A DNA stretch of 64,000 nucleotides from contig NZ_SGWR01000001.1 of NCBI RefSeq assembly GCF_004217315.1, positions 992,001 to 1,056,000 of the forward strand, in the 5' to 3' direction. The stretch is from Corticibacter populi (GTDB taxonomy: Bacteria > Pseudomonadota > Gammaproteobacteria > Burkholderiales > Burkholderiaceae_C). A program made the position numbers and the translations under genes. Below, piece after piece: positions 60,244 to 64,000 of this stretch (the first letter of the stretch is position 1; the number at the start of each line of letters is the position of its first letter). The notes below the pieces were generated by a model. It saw only the letters and a list, made by a program, of their open reading frames with translations. It did not search any database and was not told the DNA's origin.

Positions 60244-60677
60244 GAAGAGAGTTTTTCGAGGATGTAATCTGGAATCCGGCTGGGACGCATGGTCTCTGCA
60301 CCGACCCAGCCGATGCGCACCTGCGCGTCGCACAGAGGCACATTGCCCCGTGGGTCGATGCGCAGCACCTGCTGCAGCATTGTCAGCGAAGCCCGCCCCG
60401 CGCTTTGCAAACCCGCGGTAACAAGCAATTCATCGTCCAGTCGGGCAGGAGCGAGGTAGCGCAGCGACATCCCGGTTACGACAAACATGCCGCCCGATTG
60501 TTCCCGCAACTGGCGCTGGCCGAGACCCAGCGCACGCAGCCAGTCGGAACGCGCGCGCTCCATGAACTTGACGTAATTGGCGTGGTAGACGATGCCGCCG
60601 GCATCGGTATCCTCCCAATACACCCGCAGGCGCAAGCCGAATGGCGCCTGTGTGTCGTCAGTGGTGTGGTCAGCCAT
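60240..60677 (-). CDS. ybgC: Tol-Pal-associated acyl-CoA thioesterase
   Basis: A 145-residue hot-dog-fold protein (MADHTTDDTQAPFGLRL). The catalytic motif is VYWEDTDAGGIVYHANYVKF with the conserved Asp and YHxNY. Family members hydrolyse short acyl-CoA or acyl-ACP thioesters. It is the first gene of the tol operon here, overlapping tolQ. Confidence 0.9.
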   Translation of the reverse strand: MADHTTDDTQAPFGLRLRVYWEDTDAGGIVYHANYVKFMERARSDWLRALGLGQRQLREQSGGMFVVTGMSLRYLAPARLDDELLVTAGLQSAGRASLTMLQQVLRIDPRGNVPLCDAQVRIGWVGAETMRPSRIPDYILEKLSS

Positions 60678-60900
60678 GCCGGTCAACTTGCCTGAAGGGA
60701 AATGCCTGTCGCCGCGCCCGATCCGGGGATCAGCGGATCGGCCTGGACCGCCCCGCTGCGCGCGGTGCATGTGGTACATGCGGTGCGTTGCCGCGATTGT
60801 AGTGATTCCCGCGAACCCGGCGACAAACAAAACCGGCCAAGCCCGATGCGTGCATTACCATGTCGCTCTTTCTTCGACTCTATGACAGAACAAGGACGGG

Positions 60901-62139
60901 ATGGTCATGACGACTCTGGGCACCCCCCTGGCGCCCCACGCCACGCGCGTGATGCTGCTGGGCAGCGGCGAATTGGGCAAGGAAGTGGTGATCGAACTGC
61001 AGCGCCTGGGCGTGGAAACCATTGCGGTGGACCGCTATGCGCACGCGCCGGCGCAGCAGGTCGCGCATCACGCCGTCACCCTCGCCATGACCGACCCGCA
61101 GGCCCTGCGCGCGCTGATCGAACGCGAGCGCCCGGCGCTGGTGGTGCCTGAGATCGAGGCCATTGCCACCCCGGTGCTCGAAGCGCTCGAGGCCGCCGGC
61201 ACCGTGCGGGTGATCCCCACGGCCCGCGCCGCGCGCCTGACGATGGACCGCGAGGGCATCCGCCGCCTGGCGGCCGAAACACTGGGTCTGCCCACCAGTC
61301 CCTACCAATTCTGCAGTTCGCTGGAAGAACTGCGCGCGGCCATCGACGGCCAGGACGGACAGTCCGGCATCGGCTACCCATGCATCGTCAAGCCGGTGAT
61401 GAGCAGTTCGGGCAAGGGCCAGAGCCGCATCGACGGCTCCGCCGACATCGCGCACGCCTGGCAATACGCCATGGACGGCGGGCGCGTCAGCCATGGCCGC
61501 GTGATCGTCGAGGGCTTCATCGACTTCGACTACGAGATCACCCAGCTGACCGTGCGTGCCAAAGGCGCCGGAGGCACCATTGAGACCCACTTCTGCGAGC
61601 CCATCGGCCATATCCAGCAAAGCGGCGACTATGTCGAGAGCTGGCAACCCCACCCGATGAGCGCGGCGGCGCGCCAGGAGGCGCAGCGCATCGCCCAGGC
61701 CGTCACCGACGATCTGGGCGGCCAGGGCCTGTTCGGCGTCGAACTGTTCGTCAAGGGCGACCAGGTCTGGTTCAGCGAAGTCAGCCCCCGCCCGCACGAC
61801 ACCGGCATGGTGACCATGGCAACGCAATGGCAGAGCGAGTTCGAGTTGCATGCGCGTGCCATCCTCGGCCTGCCAGTCGACACCACGCTGCAATCGCCTG
61901 GCGCCAGCGCCGTGATCTATGGCGGCGTCGATGCCGAGGACATCGTTTTTGCCGATATCGAAAAGGCTCTGGCGGTACCGCAAACCAGCCTGCGCCTCTT
62001 CGGCAAGCCCGAAAGCTTCGTCAAGCGCCGCATGGGCGTGGCCCTGGCCCGCCATGATGATCTGGGCATTGCCCGCGAGCGGGCCAAGGAAGCGGCCAGC
62101 CGCGTGCGCCCGGGCAAGCCGCCCGAAGATGCACGCTGA
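60901..62139 (+). CDS. purT: Formate-dependent GAR transformylase
   Basis: A 412-residue ATP-grasp enzyme. N-terminal Rossmann part [24 protein letters not shown]-grasp region [38 protein letters not shown]; metal-binding [25 protein letters not shown]. It uses formate and ATP for the third step of purine synthesis, a folate-free alternative to PurN. Confidence 0.96.
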   Translation: MVMTTLGTPLAPHATRVMLLGSGELGKEVVIELQRLGVETIAVDRYAHAPAQQVAHHAVTLAMTDPQALRALIERERPALVVPEIEAIATPVLEALEAAGTVRVIPTARAARLTMDREGIRRLAAETLGLPTSPYQFCSSLEELRAAIDGQDGQSGIGYPCIVKPVMSSSGKGQSRIDGSADIAHAWQYAMDGGRVSHGRVIVEGFIDFDYEITQLTVRAKGAGGTIETHFCEPIGHIQQSGDYVESWQPHPMSAAARQEAQRIAQAVTDDLGGQGLFGVELFVKGDQVWFSEVSPRPHDTGMVTMATQWQSEFELHARAILGLPVDTTLQSPGASAVIYGGVDAEDIVFADIEKALAVPQTSLRLFGKPESFVKRRMGVALARHDDLGIARERAKEAASRVRPGKPPEDAR

Positions 62140-62182
62140 GCGCGAAGGCCGCACGCCATCTGAGCGGATGTAAAAGACCAGC

Positions 62183-62956
62183 ATGCCCCCAGCAGCAGGC
62201 ACCGGATCCCTCACCGCAGCGCAATGGTTCACGGCGCTTTCGGCCTGGGAAGTCATGGCGCTGGGCCTGGTGTTCTTCAGCCTGCTGTATGTCGGGGGTG
62301 GTGTGCTGATGGGCGCGCTGACCAGTGGCCTGGCGCGCCTGGGTCGCGGCCACACGCTCGATGAACGGCCCCTGACGCGCGCCCAGCTGCATGCCGAATG
62401 GCGCCAGTCGTTCCATTCGATCCTGATCTTCGGCACCGGCATGATCGTGCCATGGGGCTTCGTGCAAGTCGGCTGGGCCCAGTTTGCCGAACAGGCCGGC
62501 GCGCTGCGCATGGCACTGGAGGTGGCGGTGCTGATGATCTGGAACGACGTTCATTTCTGGATCAACCACCGCCTGCTGCACACCCGTGCGCTGATGCGCT
62601 TCCACCGCGACCACCACCGCTCGGTGCGCACCACCCCCTGGTCCACCTACAGTTTCCATCCGGTGGAGGCGTTGATGCTGGGCAACGTCATCCTGCTGCC
62701 GATGGTGGTGCATGACTTCCACTTCTGGTCGCTCGCGGCCGTGCCGGTGCTGAGCCTGCTGCTCAATGTGGTGGGGCATTCGAACTACGAGTTCTTTCCC
62801 TCAGTCTCCGACACCCATCCGCTGGCGGCCAGCCGCCGCCACCACCTGCACCATCATCGCCCGCAGGGCAACTTCGGCTTTGCGCTGGCCTTCATGGACC
62901 GGCTCATGCATACCAGCGCGGCGTCCCGCTCCGATACCCGCCACCGCGTGCCATGA
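62183..62956 (+). CDS. Fatty-acid-hydroxylase/sterol-desaturase family protein
   Basis: A 257-residue integral membrane di-iron enzyme. Histidine clusters are in HFWINHRLLHTRALMRFHRDHH, SFHPVEA, HSNYEFFP and RRHHLHHHR. Membrane helices flank them (WEVMALGLVFFSLLYVGGG; VLMIWNDVHFW). It acts on a membrane lipid or sterol-like substrate with O2. Its stop overlaps the start of the desaturase gene (ATGA), so the two probably act in one lipid-modifying step. Substrate unknown. Confidence 0.88.
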   Translation: MPPAAGTGSLTAAQWFTALSAWEVMALGLVFFSLLYVGGGVLMGALTSGLARLGRGHTLDERPLTRAQLHAEWRQSFHSILIFGTGMIVPWGFVQVGWAQFAEQAGALRMALEVAVLMIWNDVHFWINHRLLHTRALMRFHRDHHRSVRTTPWSTYSFHPVEALMLGNVILLPMVVHDFHFWSLAAVPVLSLLLNVVGHSNYEFFPSVSDTHPLAASRRHHLHHHRPQGNFGFALAFMDRLMHTSAASRSDTRHRVP

Positions 62957-63912
62957 CGGCATCGACATGGGCATCGCCCTCGCGGACAAGACGGGCCGGA
63001 TGGACCGGCCTCCCGCGCCTGCGGCATGGGCGGGACTGGCAGTCCATCGCCTACCTGCTGGCATTGCCGCTGCTGGTGGCCTGGCAATGGTGGCAGGGCT
63101 GGCACCCGGTGCCGTATGCGCTGGTGCTGTTCCTGACACTGGGCACCGGCGTGATCCACCACAACCACACGCATGCGCGCATGTGGCATGGCCGCTGGGC
63201 CAACCGCCTCACCGACTACTGGCTGACCCTGTTGCAGGGCCACCCGACCTTTGTGTTCTGGCCCGCGCATGTGGCCAACCACCATCGTTTTCGCCACGGC
63301 CCATGCGATGCCACCCGCACCTACCGCTTTGGCGGCGACCACAACCATCTGTGGGGCTACCTGAGCCATCCGGTGCTGGCGGCCTGGGTGCTCTACCCCC
63401 TCTTCATCGGCTGGCTGGGGCGGCTCAGACGCCGCTGGCCCGGGGCATTCCACTACTGCATGGGCCAGTATGCGCTGTGGCTGGGCAGCTGGGCGCTGCT
63501 GCTGGCGATCGACTGGCAGAAGGCGCTCGTGCTGGTGATCGTGCCGCAACTGCATGGCCTGCACTGGCTGCTGGCCACCAACTACCTGCAGCATGCCCAT
63601 GCCGATGGCCGTCCCGTCAGCCGCAGCCAGCGCCTCGCTCCGCATGCGCCGCTCAACTACGCGCGCAATTTCGAGGGCCTGGTCAATCCGCTGCTCTTCA
63701 ACATCGGCCTGCATACGGCCCACCACGAACACCCGCACGCGCACTGGTCCGAGCTCGTCCGGCTGCACCGGCAGCACTACCAACATCGCGTCGACCCGGC
63801 CCTGAGCGAGCGCGGGCTGCTGCGGTACATGCTGCGCGTCTTCGTGCTCGGCATCGTGTGGCCACCCGCGCGCAGCCGGCCGCAGATGCCAACGGGATTC
63901 ATGCCCGAATGA
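62953..63912 (+). CDS. Membrane fatty acid desaturase
   Basis: A 319-residue membrane desaturase. His boxes are GVIHHNHTHARMWHG, HVANHHRFRHG and LHTAHHEHPHAHW, with helices such as AYLLALPLLVAWQWW between them. These boxes bind the di-iron centre. It is coupled to the hydroxylase-family gene and to a possible next gene by ATGA overlaps. Likely modifies an acyl chain of a special lipid; substrate not deducible. Confidence 0.88.
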   Translation: MTASTWASPSRTRRAGWTGLPRLRHGRDWQSIAYLLALPLLVAWQWWQGWHPVPYALVLFLTLGTGVIHHNHTHARMWHGRWANRLTDYWLTLLQGHPTFVFWPAHVANHHRFRHGPCDATRTYRFGGDHNHLWGYLSHPVLAAWVLYPLFIGWLGRLRRRWPGAFHYCMGQYALWLGSWALLLAIDWQKALVLVIVPQLHGLHWLLATNYLQHAHADGRPVSRSQRLAPHAPLNYARNFEGLVNPLLFNIGLHTAHHEHPHAHWSELVRLHRQHYQHRVDPALSERGLLRYMLRVFVLGIVWPPARSRPQMPTGFMPE

Positions 63913-64000
63913 GGCGCTTGCACTGCTTTCGCCTGGGCCACCGCACCACTCACGACGGCAGCCAGTGCGCCAGTGGATGTTCACGAAACGCCCGCTGGAG
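63909..64000 (+). CDS. Possible start of the next gene (partial)
   Basis: An ATG overlapping the desaturase stop opens a frame (MRRLHCFRLGHRTTHDGSQ) to the window edge, 30 codons. The operon-type overlap is suggestive, the protein sequence is not. Confidence 0.3.
   Translation, partial: MRRLHCFRLGHRTTHDGSQCASGCSRNARW

Noticed and set aside
60880-62511. A 543-codon minus-strand frame over purT
   Set aside because: Antisense to purT, which has complete ATP-grasp motifs.

Overview
The window looks like a chromosomal segment of a Burkholderiales betaproteobacterium, probably Comamonadaceae. The host part (about 40.2-64 kb) is GC-rich and holds dapD-pilU-type ATPase-dapE-prmB, tyrS beside an M23 peptidase, serA, panB-panC and tolA-tolR-tolQ-ybgC. 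The genus is inferred from gene order and protein flavour only.

Positions 1 to about 40,211 belong to an integrated podovirus-like prophage. Its right boundary is clear: a tyrosine integrase (38950-40044) is followed by the 3' half of a CAT-anticodon tRNA gene (40162-40211) with no 5' half. The intact tRNA and the left att site must therefore lie left of the window. A leftward block on the minus strand runs from a three-operator immunity switch (20143-20210) through cro, early genes, a Rha-type regulator, a replication initiator-like protein, a DnaC-like loader, NinB, NinG, small and large terminase, a P22-type portal, scaffold and an N4-gp56-type capsid. It ends in head-tail completion genes. 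Lysis and most tail genes are not in the window. A rightward block on the plus strand starts with the CI-like repressor, a nuclease and a Panacea-type toxin-antitoxin pair. It continues through many tiny genes, several with long structured leaders, and includes a tRNA-like element. It then runs through PAPS-reductase-like, MazG-like, YqaJ exonuclease, RecT, RdgC, a giant hexapeptide-repeat protein, a methyltransferase, an RF-like and an ACP-like protein, a DUF4224 protein and integrase. Many gene boundaries in this block carry a small hairpin plus T-run just before the next ribosome-binding site.

The far left (1-2652) is accessory cargo. It holds a secreted protein gene, a divergent two-gene cassette ending in a HEPN-family protein, and, touching the HEPN stop codon, a cas-less type I-F-like CRISPR mini-array of three 32-bp spacers. 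Next to the array is an inverted solitary repeat that makes a perfect 22-bp hairpin. I see no leader between HEPN and the array, so any crRNA would have to come from read-through of the HEPN operon. This is the best candidate for an undescribed arrangement.

The host part contains nrdF without nrdE/nrdI in view, an N-terminal superoxide dismutase relic, a lipoprotein and a bacterioferritin that has lost most ferroxidase ligands. It then has lysine/diaminopimelate genes (dapD, dapE), pilU-type ATPase, prmB, M23 peptidase, tyrS, serA and an orphan ugpB behind a recognisable Pho box. It ends with an aminotransferase, panB/panC, the Tol-Pal inner-membrane genes, purT and a hydroxylase/desaturase pair.
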